64,000 nucleotides of DNA from JAILLW01 sp045640905 (GCA_045640905.1 JAZUFW010000043.1:1-64000), one strand, 5' to 3'. Shown: positions 26,104 to 35,619, counted from the first letter of the stretch. The notes: generated by a model from the sequence alone, not told the origin. Program-made: numbers and translations.

Positions 26104-26859
26104 TTAAATTCGTCTCATTGTTGCCCTGAAGGCCCACATTACAAAATTCGCCGCAGAAGAAAAAACATTAAGTTTTTCCACCTTTCGGTACAAATTCCAT
26201 ATTCGCTTCATGGCAACCAGTTTATTGGATGAAAGCGTATGCTGCGGACGTCTGTAAACAGTCAAAACCTTATTCAGTCCATACGCCGTATTCCCTGATT
26301 TCAGTATCTGCCACCAGGTAGCCGTATCCTCGGAAGGAACCTGTGGCATAAAAATTATCTCTTTCGGGACTTTAGTCAGGTCAACCATCACGGTAGAGGT
26401 AAAGATGATTGTTCTGGACAAAGCCTCCTTATATGTCAAAGTAGTCGGCACGCTTACAATTTTCCCCGTGCCCTTTGCATTCTCGTCACCGAATTCATAC
26501 GCAGTGAATACAAATCCTGCATCATTATGAATCATAAATTCCAGTTCATCGGACAACTTGGTCGGAAGCCATATGTCATCGGAATCAATAAAGGTTAATA
26601 CCTCTGCTTCGGTCTTTTCGATTCCTATGTTCCTCGACTTGGCAGCTCCGTAATTTTGCTCGGAATTAATGAGGTGAATCCTCGTATCGGACAAAAACGG
26701 TTCTATCTTCGATACCGTATCATCCGAAGAACAGTCATTAACCAGCCACAGTTCCCAGTTCGTATAGTCCTGAGAAAGCACTGATTTAATTGTTTCCTCA
26801 ATGTAATTCGAAGCATTGTATACCGGCACCACAATACCGATAAGAGGCTTTTTATCCAT
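26104..26859 (-). CDS. glycosyltransferase family 2
   Basis: A 251-residue GT-A enzyme with GIVVPVYNASNYIEETIKSV, VNDCSSDDT and FIDSDDIWLP, the standard GT2 nucleotide- and metal-binding elements. The acceptor region has the PSEDTATWWQIL segment, with E-D as probable catalytic base. Size and features resemble teichuronic acid/capsule transferases such as those related to TuaG. AAGGGAAA precedes the ATG. It lies between the undecaprenyl mannosyl/glucosyl-type transferase gene and the initiating enzyme. Confidence 0.9.
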   Translation of the reverse strand: MDKKPLIGIVVPVYNASNYIEETIKSVLSQDYTNWELWLVNDCSSDDTVSKIEPFLSDTRIHLINSEQNYGAAKSRNIGIEKTEAEVLTFIDSDDIWLPTKLSDELEFMIHNDAGFVFTAYEFGDENAKGTGKIVSVPTTLTYKEALSRTIIFTSTVMVDLTKVPKEIIFMPQVPSEDTATWWQILKSGNTAYGLNKVLTVYRRPQHTLSSNKLVAMKRIWNLYRKVEKLNVFSSAANFVMWAFRATMRRI

Positions 26860-26869
26860 TCTGTTTCCC

Positions 26870-27799
26870 TTAAATTTCTTCCTTGACCAAATAAAGCGGT
26901 CTGTCCTTAACCTCGATATAAGTCTTGGCTAAATACTGTCCTACTATGCCCAGGCAAAAGAGCTGGATTCCGGATACAAACAGAATAATGCAGACCATTG
27001 AAGGCCATCCCGAAGTAGGATCTCCGAACACAAGTGCACGCACAAATACAAATATTATGGCGATAAATGCAATAACACAGAACAAAACTCCGATGAAGGC
27101 CGCAATAGCAAGAGGTGCCGTGCTGAATGAGGTAATTCCTTCAATGGAATATACGAAAAGCTTCCAGAAAGACCACTTTGTCTCTCCTTTTCTTCGCTCC
27201 ACGTTTTCAAATTCCACCCACTTGGTATTGAATCCGACCCATCCGAAAATACCTTTTGAAAAACGGTTAACCTCCTTCATGGACAAAATGGCATCGGCTA
27301 CCTGTCTGGTCATCAAACGATAGTCTCTGGCTCCGTCCATAATTTCGGTCTTCGATATTTTGCGCATAATCTTATAAAAAGCTCTGGCAAAAAAACTTCT
27401 GATCGGCGGCTCACCTTTTCTGGTAACACGTCTGGTGGCCACAGAATCATACCCTTCATCGAGATAATCAACCATCTGTGGCAGTAAAGCCGGCGGATCC
27501 TGCAAATCGGCATCCATAAATACCAAAAGGTCACCGTTTGCCTTTGACAGTCCGGCATACATGGCCGCTTCCTTTCCGAAATTTCTCGAAAAAGAAATCA
27601 GATGCACATTTTTATCTTTCTTTGCCAATTCCTTTATTCTGTTTACCGTCTCGTCCTTTGAGCCATCGTCCACAAACACAATTTCATACGCCAAATCCTT
27701 TTCGGACAGAATTTCGGCCGTTTTATGAAACTCGTTGTAAAAATCTTCAATATTCTCCTGCTCATTGAAACAGGGTACGATAACCGACAATAATCTCAT
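26870..27799 (-). CDS. polyprenyl-phosphate glycosyltransferase (GtrB/DPM1-like)
   Basis: A 309-residue GT2 enzyme with the DPM1/GtrB layout. The catalytic half has VIVPCFNEQENIEDFYNEF, FVDDGSKDET, FSRNFGKEAAMYAGL and FMDADLQDPP. Two C-terminal membrane helices (about 230-260 and 268-292) follow. Such enzymes load a sugar on undecaprenyl phosphate for later transfer outside the cell, for example side-chain glucosylation of polysaccharide or of teichoic acids. No GtrA flippase or GtrC-type transferase is adjacent. GGAGT precedes the ATG. It probably leads the glycosyltransferase block. Confidence 0.92.
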   Translation of the reverse strand: MRLLSVIVPCFNEQENIEDFYNEFHKTAEILSEKDLAYEIVFVDDGSKDETVNRIKELAKKDKNVHLISFSRNFGKEAAMYAGLSKANGDLLVFMDADLQDPPALLPQMVDYLDEGYDSVATRRVTRKGEPPIRSFFARAFYKIMRKISKTEIMDGARDYRLMTRQVADAILSMKEVNRFSKGIFGWVGFNTKWVEFENVERRKGETKWSFWKLFVYSIEGITSFSTAPLAIAAFIGVLFCVIAFIAIIFVFVRALVFGDPTSGWPSMVCIILFVSGIQLFCLGIVGQYLAKTYIEVKDRPLYLVKEEI

Positions 27800-27816
27800 G
27801 TTCTTAACTCCGTATC

Positions 27817-28569
27817 TTAGAATCCGTGACCGCCGCTGGAAGAATGTCCTCCTCCGCCGCCTCCGCCACCGCCTCCGCCGCTTGACGAAGAACGAGGCGA
27901 ATACTCTTTGGTTTCGCCCGTATATGTGGCTTTAGGATTACGAACCTTAAACTGCGTAAAAATATTGGCAAGTTTTTGCGCGTCGGAAGCCTTTGCGGTA
28001 GAGCTGGCGGATCTCGCAACTATGTATCCTATAATCAAGGACAGTAATATTGCGACACATCCGTTACTCAGATACTTCATGGGCTGCGCAATCTTGTTTC
28101 CGGCCAGCACATCGTAAATTAAATTAACGGCTCTCTTTGCACATCTAAAATAATCGCCGTCCTCAGCATAGTGATAAATGTTATCGGTGATAATATCCGC
28201 CTTTGTAGGCGTTATGCTGTCCATCAAATTTCCTTCGGAAGTAACATCGAGCCATCTGTTATCCATATCAATGACAAATACAACCGAATCGGAATACATT
28301 CCGTAATAGTAATCGATATAATCCGTCGCAAAATCAGCGGTTGAAGAATACGCATTCATATCGATGGTAATAACTCCGACATTTCCGTACTCGGTAATCG
28401 GATCCATTTCCTCGAGTAACTCGTCTATTTCATCATCCGTAAACAGGCAGGCCTGATCATCCACAAATACTTCGTAGTGTCCGCCGGCTTTTGCATTCAC
28501 AAACACAACAGACGATACTGTTACGAGGGCCGCGATACATGCAAACAATGTTTTGTACAATTTACGCAT
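27817..28569 (-). CDS. TPM domain protein with glycine-rich C terminus
   Basis: About 250 residues from the second in-frame ATG, preferred because GGGAGG lies 8 bases before it and only 2 before the first. It has a signal peptide or anchor (about 5-27), then a TPM domain (DDQACLFTDDEIDELLEEM ... VGVITIDMN ... VFVIDMDNRWLDVTSEG), a membrane helix near 165-185, and a tail ending in a long run of Gly with Ser and His (about 230-248). This is the YgcG/TPM layout. TPM domains occur in envelope proteins with proposed phosphatase or assembly roles. It overlaps the zinc-ribbon gene by eight bases, suggesting they act together. Confidence 0.82.
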   Translation of the reverse strand: MRKLYKTLFACIAALVTVSSVVFVNAKAGGHYEVFVDDQACLFTDDEIDELLEEMDPITEYGNVGVITIDMNAYSSTADFATDYIDYYYGMYSDSVVFVIDMDNRWLDVTSEGNLMDSITPTKADIITDNIYHYAEDGDYFRCAKRAVNLIYDVLAGNKIAQPMKYLSNGCVAILLSLIIGYIVARSASSTAKASDAQKLANIFTQFKVRNPKATYTGETKEYSPRSSSSGGGGGGGGGGGHSSSGGHGF

Positions 28570-29941
28570 TGTCATCGCCTCCCTTCTTATCGAACTGAGG
28601 CAATCTTCTGGTACACAGAAGGTTAAAGTTCTTTATGAGATATACAAACGCTATTCCGATAAGTATCGATGAAATAATCGATATTCCATAGTGAACATAG
28701 TCTTTTACGCTTTGGAAAATCGCATCGATAACCGGCAGTACAAATGCTATAACACACGCAATAATAGGGAACGTCTCCACATCCTGTTTCGTTTTCTTAT
28801 TTTTAATCTTCACGCCTTTTGCACGTTTCCCTTTATCGTATTTACCATTATCACGATCTTCGATTGCGGCCTTTTCGCCCAAATACATAAACAAGGCTAT
28901 CAGTGCAATGACCCCTGTAATAATTGCCGTGGTAATCGGTTTAAAAGTAAACAGGAAATTCAGCAAAAGGAATAATCCCAGTGCAACAACACCGCAAAAA
29001 GCAAAGTACTTTGGAATGCTTATGGGCATATCCGCAGCAACTTTTCCCGTTTGTGCATTCACCGTAACATATGCCACTCTGTCTTTATGTCTGTAGGACA
29101 TAAACCATACAGGGAACAAAGTTCTGTCCGTTCCCGTCAACCTGATACTTAAATCATTTTTGCCGGCATCTCTTTTAATATGGTGCTTTGAATAATTGGG
29201 AACCTTGCCCAGCTGTGTATAAGCATTGTTCTTTGAAAGTTCCAAGGCATCTCTTTGGTATGTCCCGGAACCCACATCCGCGGTATCTCCATAGAAACCG
29301 CTCAAAAAGCCTGCCGTAAAAGCCTTTTTCTTTTTGATATCATACGGAGCGATACGCTCGGATATTTCATCGGAAAAAGACGAAGAAGCATCGTAATTTA
29401 TACCATGATAAAAACTGTCGATTTCTCCGGTCAAATCATAATGCTTGTGATGTATATAGTCACCGTGACGCTCATCGATTTCGCCCTGGACCAAATAATC
29501 TCCGTTCATATCGATATCGTATGACCAGTAGGGCATATATATTCCTCTGAAACTGTCGATAAAGGCCGGATCTTTATATGCTTTCGGCAAAAACAATGCC
29601 TTATTTGCCTTGTTGGCATATGCTTTTTTACAATCCTCTTTCGTAATCGCAAAAGGAATAATATAATCAGGCTTTTCTTCCTTCGACAATCTGGAATAAA
29701 AAATAGTCGATGCACCGCAGAAAGGACAAAATCCCGTAATATCCGTGTCCGTGCTTTCAATTTCGCCGGCACATTCGGGACATGTGAAAATCGTAATATC
29801 ATAGTCCGTGACTTCTTGACCGTCTTCGGATTTTTGATCAAAATCATACGGGTCGTAATTGTTTCCGCAGAAATCACAATGCATCAATTGATATGCAATA
29901 TTAAATTTAAGATTTCCTCCGCATCCGGGACAATTAATCAT
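28562..29941 (-). CDS. zinc-ribbon membrane protein
   Basis: A 459-residue protein. Two zinc ribbons fill the N terminus: CPGCGG...CDFCGN (about 4-28) and CPECAG...CPFCGA (about 54-78). A middle soluble region holds repeated beta-rich segments (DIDMNGDYLVQGEIDERHG ... KDRVAYVTVNAQTGKV), and the C-terminal part has three to four membrane segments (about 308-360 and 395-445). This matches the TFIIB-type zinc-ribbon membrane family found beside TPM proteins. No enzyme motif is evident. AGGAGT precedes the ATG. The overlap with the TPM gene suggests a two-protein module of unknown role. Confidence 0.75.
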   Translation of the reverse strand: MINCPGCGGNLKFNIAYQLMHCDFCGNNYDPYDFDQKSEDGQEVTDYDITIFTCPECAGEIESTDTDITGFCPFCGASTIFYSRLSKEEKPDYIIPFAITKEDCKKAYANKANKALFLPKAYKDPAFIDSFRGIYMPYWSYDIDMNGDYLVQGEIDERHGDYIHHKHYDLTGEIDSFYHGINYDASSSFSDEISERIAPYDIKKKKAFTAGFLSGFYGDTADVGSGTYQRDALELSKNNAYTQLGKVPNYSKHHIKRDAGKNDLSIRLTGTDRTLFPVWFMSYRHKDRVAYVTVNAQTGKVAADMPISIPKYFAFCGVVALGLFLLLNFLFTFKPITTAIITGVIALIALFMYLGEKAAIEDRDNGKYDKGKRAKGVKIKNKKTKQDVETFPIIACVIAFVLPVIDAIFQSVKDYVHYGISIISSILIGIAFVYLIKNFNLLCTRRLPQFDKKGGDDNA

Positions 29942-29958
29942 CTTTGACTCCTAGGCTC

Positions 29959-32247
29959 CTAAACTCTGTTGTAATTTATGAGACATCCTTTCAAAATAAT
30001 CTGTCTCTCTTCGTCGGTCATGTCTCCGAGCGTCAGTTCAAATTCCTTAAGGTCATTTCCTTTAACGGCATATGCCTTTATTACTTCACTCTTTGACAAA
30101 ACCTTGCTTCGAATCTCAGGAACAAATATGTAGTCAAGATTCTTAAACGGCAAGTCGCCTTCTTTGATAAGGAACGGCAGCATTCCCCAGTTAATCAGGT
30201 TCGAACGGTATCTCTTTGTGGCATATTCATTGGCAATATTGGCCCATCCGCCCAAAACCTTCTGGCAGCTGGCAGCCTGTTCTCTGGCTGAACCGTCTCC
30301 GGGCTTTACTGCGAAAATTGTCGAACCGAATCCGATATTGTCTTTGGATACATCAGCGAACTTGGACTTAATTACGTCCATTACTTCCTTGATTTCGGGG
30401 ATAGTCTCGCAAGGACATGTGCCCTCCATCAGAGTATCCTGAGCCTTCTTGATTTCCTTTGCGCGTCCTACATACAAAGGATCCTTTCTTGACAAAGTAA
30501 ACTCTGCAAGTCCCAAAGGATTTGATCTGTATGAAGAGGTTTCTCCCGAAGGAATCAACTCGTCCGTAGTAGTAACAGGATCATGAATCTCCGATACAAC
30601 TTTAAGAATCAAATTCTCGGGCAGGGATGTCATCTTAGGCCAATCCTTGATGTTGGGGCCAAACTGAATCTCACAGTCGGGATCTGCCACACCCTTGGAA
30701 TCAAATACTCTGTTTTCATATATCTTCTTATCGAAATGATATTCGTAAACACCGAAAGAAGCATCAACATCGGTAGCGGCACACAGACGTCCTTTGTTTG
30801 CTGCCGTTGCAGCGATGGAACGAGCATCCATCAAAGCTACTGATGCTATCTGGCCGCTCTGTAATTTTGATCCCTCTCTGTTGGGGAAATTACGTGTTGA
30901 ATGACGAATACTGAATGCATTATTGGCAGGTGTATCTCCGGCTCCGAAGCAAGGGCCGCAGAAAGCGGTCTTCAATACGGCACCTGTCTCCATGATGGTA
31001 GCGGCTACACCGTTTCTGATTAATTCCATATAAATGGGCATCGATGCGGGATATACACTTAATGTAAATCCATCCGAACCGATATATTTTTCCTTCAAAA
31101 TATCAGCTGCGGCACAAATATTCTCAAATCCGCCGCCCGCGCATCCTGCAATAATACCCTGATCTACGTAGAATGCGTTGTCTCTGACTTTGCTGCTTAA
31201 CGAATAAGGAACGGCACCATCCAAAGAAACCAAAGCCTTTTCCTCAACGTCGTGCAGAATATCTTTGAGATTGGCGTTAAATTCTTCGATGGTATATGTA
31301 TTACTCGGGTGGAACGGCATGGCAATCATGGGTTTGATCGCACCTAAATCAATCTTAATCAATCCATCGTAATAAGCCGTCTTTCCGGGATTCAGTTCTT
31401 TATACTCTTCTGTTCTGCCATGAATTTCGTAGAACTTCTTTATCTCATCATCTGTTCTCCAGATGGATGAAAGGCAGGTTGTTTCGGTAGTCATTACATC
31501 AATTCCGATTCTGAAATCAGCGCTTAACGACGAAACACCGGGACCTACGAACTCCATTACTTTGTTCTTTACATAGCCTGTCTTGAACACTGCTCCGATG
31601 ATAGCAAGCGCTACGTCCTGAGGGCCTACGCCTCTTTGAGGAGCTCCTTCAAGATATACGCCTACAACTTCGGGCATGTTAATATCGTAAGTTTGATTCA
31701 AAAGCTGCTTTACCAGCTCGGGGCCGCCTTCGCCCATAGCCATTGTTCCCAACGCACCGTATCTGGTATGCGAATCGGAACCCAAAATCATTTTTCCGCC
31801 GCCGGAAAGCATTTCACGGGCGAACTGATGAATAACGGCCTGATGGGGAGGTACATATACTCCGCCGTACTTCTTGGCACATGTTAATCCAAACATGTGG
31901 TCATCTTCGTTAATCGTTCCGCCTACCGCGCAAAGCGAGTTGTGACAATTTGTCAAAACATAGGGTATGGGGAACTTGGTAAGTCCTGATGCACGTGCAG
32001 TCTGAATGATTCCGACAAAAGTAATGTCATGACTGGTCAGTTTATCAAACTTAATCTTTAGTTTTCTCATATTGCCCGAAGTATTATGGCTTTCCAAAAT
32101 ACCGTAAGCAATAGTGTTTTTCTTTGCTTCTTCCTTGGTTATGCTCTGTGATGTTTTCGAAGCGACATTTTGTAACGCTTCATTGCTATCTTCAATAATT
32201 TCGGTGCCGTTAAGTAAATACGCACCGCCGTTTAAGACCTCGACCAC
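29959..32247 (-). CDS. aconitase-family hydratase
   Basis: A 762-residue enzyme. The aconitase fold is shown by the swivel and catalytic blocks: GSDSHTRYGALGTMAMGEGG (substrate and iron-sulfur region), GCAGGG and the FCGPCFGAGD block with the Cys ligands of a 4Fe-4S cluster, and the SAREQAA-type segment near 640. It should isomerise citrate/isocitrate or a related hydroxyacid. Length is shorter than AcnA (about 890), similar to mitochondrial-type enzymes. The start is GTG with AAGGAGG nine bases upstream. It sits between fucose-synthesis and envelope genes, away from other TCA enzymes. Confidence 0.88.
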   Translation of the reverse strand: MVEVLNGGAYLLNGTEIIEDSNEALQNVASKTSQSITKEEAKKNTIAYGILESHNTSGNMRKLKIKFDKLTSHDITFVGIIQTARASGLTKFPIPYVLTNCHNSLCAVGGTINEDDHMFGLTCAKKYGGVYVPPHQAVIHQFAREMLSGGGKMILGSDSHTRYGALGTMAMGEGGPELVKQLLNQTYDINMPEVVGVYLEGAPQRGVGPQDVALAIIGAVFKTGYVKNKVMEFVGPGVSSLSADFRIGIDVMTTETTCLSSIWRTDDEIKKFYEIHGRTEEYKELNPGKTAYYDGLIKIDLGAIKPMIAMPFHPSNTYTIEEFNANLKDILHDVEEKALVSLDGAVPYSLSSKVRDNAFYVDQGIIAGCAGGGFENICAAADILKEKYIGSDGFTLSVYPASMPIYMELIRNGVAATIMETGAVLKTAFCGPCFGAGDTPANNAFSIRHSTRNFPNREGSKLQSGQIASVALMDARSIAATAANKGRLCAATDVDASFGVYEYHFDKKIYENRVFDSKGVADPDCEIQFGPNIKDWPKMTSLPENLILKVVSEIHDPVTTTDELIPSGETSSYRSNPLGLAEFTLSRKDPLYVGRAKEIKKAQDTLMEGTCPCETIPEIKEVMDVIKSKFADVSKDNIGFGSTIFAVKPGDGSAREQAASCQKVLGGWANIANEYATKRYRSNLINWGMLPFLIKEGDLPFKNLDYIFVPEIRSKVLSKSEVIKAYAVKGNDLKEFELTLGDMTDEERQIILKGCLINYNRV

Positions 32248-32261
32248 TTTAGTAATCCTCC

Positions 32262-33203
32262 TTAAAGTCTGGCGTTATCAACATTATCTTTAAACCATTG
32301 ATAGGCCAGTTCCACGCCTTCATCAAGGTCAACCTTATGCTTAAATCCCAAATTGTGAAGTTTGGTTACATCTGTCAATTTTCTGGGTGTTCCGTCAGGC
32401 ATATCTGTATTCCATACAATTTCGCCTTCGTAGCCCACTACTTTCTTAACGGTTTCAGCCAATTCCTTAATCGTAACTTCAACACCTGTTCCGATATTGA
32501 CATGCTGTTCGCCATCGTAGTTTTCAAGCAGGAATACACAGGCGTCTGCCATATCGTCTACGTATAAGAATTCACGAAGAGGTGTTCCCGTACCCCATAA
32601 TTCAACGCTCTTTGCACCGTTAACTTTTGCGTCATGGAATTTTCTGATCATAGCGGGCATTACATGAGAGCCCTGAAGATCGTAGTTATCATGCGGTCCG
32701 TAAAGATTGGTAGGCATACAGCTGATAAAATTATCCCCGTATTGACGCTTGTAAAATTTGCACATCTCAAGACCGGAAATTTTGGCAATTGCATACGCTT
32801 CATTTGTTTCTTCCAAAGGACCCGTAAGCAAGGCATCTTCCGGAATCGGCTGAGGTGCCATTCTGGGATATATACAGGTGCTTCCCAGGAATAACAGTTT
32901 CTTTACCTTATATTGATGAGCACAGTTAATCACGTTGCACTGAATCTGCATATTGATATAGGCAAATTCTGCCGGCGTGGTATTGTTAGCATTGATTCCT
33001 CCAACTTTAGCTGCCGCCAAAACAACAACATCAGGTCTTTCCTTTTCAAAAAATTCATTTACGGCAGCCTGATTTGTCAAATCAAGTTCTTTATGCGTGC
33101 GCCCTATAACATTGGTATATCCGCTTCGCTCAAGTGAACGACATATTGCAGAACCGACCAATCCTCTATGACCGGCAACGTAAATCTTGTCATCTTTATT
33201 CAT
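32262..33203 (-). CDS. fcl: GDP-L-fucose synthase
   Basis: A 313-residue short-chain dehydrogenase-type enzyme that epimerises and reduces GDP-4-keto-6-deoxymannose to GDP-L-fucose with NADPH. Nucleotide binding is by GHRGLVGSAI near the start; the catalytic YxxxK is YAIAK at about 136-140, preceded by the LGSTCIYP segment with the catalytic Ser. Length is that of E. coli WcaG. It follows gmd with a 3' to 5' junction of zero bases, the usual gmd-fcl pair. GDP-fucose is probably used by one of the nearby glycosyltransferases. Confidence 0.95.
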   Translation of the reverse strand: MNKDDKIYVAGHRGLVGSAICRSLERSGYTNVIGRTHKELDLTNQAAVNEFFEKERPDVVVLAAAKVGGINANNTTPAEFAYINMQIQCNVINCAHQYKVKKLLFLGSTCIYPRMAPQPIPEDALLTGPLEETNEAYAIAKISGLEMCKFYKRQYGDNFISCMPTNLYGPHDNYDLQGSHVMPAMIRKFHDAKVNGAKSVELWGTGTPLREFLYVDDMADACVFLLENYDGEQHVNIGTGVEVTIKELAETVKKVVGYEGEIVWNTDMPDGTPRKLTDVTKLHNLGFKHKVDLDEGVELAYQWFKDNVDNARL

Positions 33204-34274
33204 TTACTGTTCCACCTCTTTTTTATATTCATCGCAGTCTTTTCCTACGATTTCTTTCATGTCGGAATCCATCATCATTCTAACCAAAGCCGCAAAGTCG
33301 ACATCTCTCTTCCATCCGAGGGTCTTCTCCGCCTTTGTGCAGTCACCCCAAAGGAACTCAACTTCGGCAGGACGATAAAACTCGGGATTAATATCAACCA
33401 AAAGACGTCCTGTCTTTGAATCGTATCCCTTTTCGTCTACACCGGTTCCTTCCCATCTGATTATTATTCCCAGCTGTTTGAATGCCTCTTCAACAAATTC
33501 TCTGACAGTATGAGTCTCATTTGTTGCAAGTACAAAGTCATCGGGCTTATCCTGCTGGAGCATCATCCACATACCTTTAACGTAGTCTCCCGCAAATCCC
33601 CAGTCTCTCTTTGCATTCATATTTCCCAAAGAAAGTTTTTGCTGCTTGCCGGCCATTATATTTGCAATAGCGAGTGTTATTTTTCTCGTTACGAAATTCT
33701 CACCTCTTCTGGGTGATTCATGGTTAAACAAGATGCCGTTGCAGGCAAACATGTTGTAGCTTTCTCTGTAATTTACAGTAATCCAGTACGAATAAAGCTT
33801 CGCAGCACCGTAAGGGCTCTTGGGATAAAACGGTGTTTTTTCGGATTGAGGAGCTGTCTCCGGAATTCCTCCGAATAATTCCGATGTGGAAGCCTGGTAA
33901 TATCTGCAATTGCCTCCGTTTACACGAATAGCCTCCAGAAGCTTTAATGTGCTGACACCTGTAGCCTCCGCAGTATATTCCGGAACTTCAAACGATACTC
34001 CGACGTGTGACTGAGCAGCCAAATTGTATACTTCGTCAGGTCTGATTTCTCCGATCAATCTCATCAGATTGCTGGAATCGGTAGTATCCGCATAGTGCAA
34101 AAAGAATTTAACGTTGTTGTAATCGGATCTTAATATATGATCTATTCTGGCCGTATTTGAAATACTGTGTCGTCTGATAAGGCCGTGAACCACGTAACCT
34201 TTTTCGAGTAAGAACTCGGCCAAATATGAACCGTCCTGACCGGTAATTCCTGTAATAAGTGCTGTTTTCTGCAT
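33204..34274 (-). CDS. gmd: GDP-mannose 4,6-dehydratase
   Basis: A 356-residue enzyme that makes GDP-4-keto-6-deoxy-D-mannose, the precursor of GDP-fucose. It has the Rossmann motif TGITGQDGSYLAEFL, the GGIPETAPQSEKTPFYPKSP segment, catalytic YxxxK (YGAAK) and NHESPRRGENFVTRKIT, all strongly conserved in Gmd. Length is slightly under the E. coli form (373). AAGGAT precedes the ATG. It is directly followed by fcl. No GDP-mannose synthesis genes (manB, manC) are in the window. Confidence 0.96.
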   Translation of the reverse strand: MQKTALITGITGQDGSYLAEFLLEKGYVVHGLIRRHSISNTARIDHILRSDYNNVKFFLHYADTTDSSNLMRLIGEIRPDEVYNLAAQSHVGVSFEVPEYTAEATGVSTLKLLEAIRVNGGNCRYYQASTSELFGGIPETAPQSEKTPFYPKSPYGAAKLYSYWITVNYRESYNMFACNGILFNHESPRRGENFVTRKITLAIANIMAGKQQKLSLGNMNAKRDWGFAGDYVKGMWMMLQQDKPDDFVLATNETHTVREFVEEAFKQLGIIIRWEGTGVDEKGYDSKTGRLLVDINPEFYRPAEVEFLWGDCTKAEKTLGWKRDVDFAALVRMMMDSDMKEIVGKDCDEYKKEVEQ

Positions 34275-34304
34275 AATGATAATCCTTCCTTTATAATTCC
34301 GGCA

Positions 34305-34772
34305 TTACTTAAAAAATGCCATGTTATTCATAACTACTGCGACTACAATTCCCAATATGCCACCCATCAATACCTGCAATGGAGTATGACCTATCAATTC
34401 CTTAAGTGCTTTTTCGGGACCGATTTTTTTACCCATATCCTTGAAAATTTCCAGCATGTCATTGATTACTTCGCCCTGTATTCCCGTTTCTCTGCGAACA
34501 CCCATTGCATCATACATGGTGACAATCGCAAAAATGGCAGTCATGGCAAATTCAAAGCTGGCCACGCCGTATACCATACCTGCGCTGGTAGCCAATGCGC
34601 AAACCGTAGCCGAATGAGAACTGGGCATTCCTCCGCCACCAATCATTCTTTCTGCTACAAATCCCTTATTTATGATGGCGTGCAGTATCGTTTTAATAAT
34701 CTGTGCCAATAGCCACGCAGTTATCGGTGCTATCAGAATTGAATTTCTGATTAATTCGTTAAATGAACCCAT
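34305..34772 (-). CDS. divergent PAP2 family protein (DUF212)
   Basis: A 155-residue membrane protein with four hydrophobic segments. The family signatures are SSHSAT (SSHSATVCALATS) and MYDAMGVRRETG, as in plant and bacterial DUF212 proteins related to acid phosphatase/vanadium haloperoxidase. It may dephosphorylate a lipid phosphate, but activity in this branch is not established. If so, undecaprenyl diphosphate recycling in the nearby polysaccharide pathway would be a reasonable role; that is inference. GGAGAT lies ten bases before the ATG. It lies four bases after rfbD. Confidence 0.88.
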   Translation of the reverse strand: MGSFNELIRNSILIAPITAWLLAQIIKTILHAIINKGFVAERMIGGGGMPSSHSATVCALATSAGMVYGVASFEFAMTAIFAIVTMYDAMGVRRETGIQGEVINDMLEIFKDMGKKIGPEKALKELIGHTPLQVLMGGILGIVVAVVMNNMAFFK

Positions 34773-34776
34773 GGAT

Positions 34777-35619
34777 TTACATCTCCTTCAGATACTTTTC
34801 TATGGCATCATGCCAATCGGCGAACATGTAATCCGAAGTCAGTCGAAGCATGTAATTATCCAATATCGAATATGCCGGTCTGGGAGCTGCGGCTCCATAT
34901 TCTGCAGCCGTAATGGGTACAACTTTTGTACCCTTTCCCGCAAGGCGGAATATTTCCTTGGTAAAATCAGCCCATGAACAGCTTCCTTCACATGTTGCGT
35001 GGAAGGTTCCGTAGTTATCGCTAAACATCTGCGACACTATCGCCTTGGCCAATTCTTCCGAACTGGTAGGAGATCCGACCTGATCACATACCACCTTTAC
35101 TTCATCATGATCTTCAGACAGACGAAGCATTGTTTTTACGAAATTTTTGCCGTCGCCGTATAACCATGCCGTTCTGAAGATAAAATATTTGTCAGCAAAG
35201 TCTTTGACAAATTCTTCACCGGCCAGTTTAGTTTTTCCGTATGCTCCCTGCGGATTCGGCTTGTCAAACTCCGTATAGGGTTTGGTAGCGGTACCGTCAA
35301 AAACATAATCCGTCGAAACATGAACCAGTTTTGATTTTATATCCGTCGCAGCAATACTAAGATTTCTGGGGCCGATTGCATTAATTCTGTAAGCATTGTC
35401 CCAATCCGATTCGGCCTTGTCTACTGCCGTGTAAGCAGCACAGTTTACTATTACTTCAGGCTTGCATTCACGCACAAATTTAAGAACCGCATCCACATTC
35501 GTAATATCCAGTTCAGCCACGTCAGTATTGATTAATTCAATGTCACTAAAGGGTGCCAATGCTATATTCATAGCTCGTCCCAACTGTCCGTTACACCCGG
35601 TTATCATAATCTTTTTCAT
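34777..35619 (-). CDS. rfbD: dTDP-4-dehydrorhamnose reductase
   Basis: About 280 residues from the ATG at 35619, which gives the typical MKKIMITGCNGQLG start. ATGs at 35631 and 35652 also fit, and the AGGAAAGG ribosome binding site is better spaced for 35631. GxxGxxG is GCNGQLG, the catalytic YxxxK is YGKTK in PQGAYGKTKLAGE, and VSTDYVFDGT is conserved. The enzyme makes dTDP-L-rhamnose from its 4-keto form. The other rhamnose genes (rfbA, B, C) are absent here. It is the first gene of a run with a visible promoter. Confidence 0.93.
   Translation of the reverse strand: MKKIMITGCNGQLGRAMNIALAPFSDIELINTDVAELDITNVDAVLKFVRECKPEVIVNCAAYTAVDKAESDWDNAYRINAIGPRNLSIAATDIKSKLVHVSTDYVFDGTATKPYTEFDKPNPQGAYGKTKLAGEEFVKDFADKYFIFRTAWLYGDGKNFVKTMLRLSEDHDEVKVVCDQVGSPTSSEELAKAIVSQMFSDNYGTFHATCEGSCSWADFTKEIFRLAGKGTKVVPITAAEYGAAAPRPAYSILDNYMLRLTSDYMFADWHDAIEKYLKEM

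Noticed and set aside
27817..27895. Repeated GCC/TCC triplets that look like a DNA repeat
   Set aside because: They encode the Gly-rich tail of the TPM protein, usual for this family.
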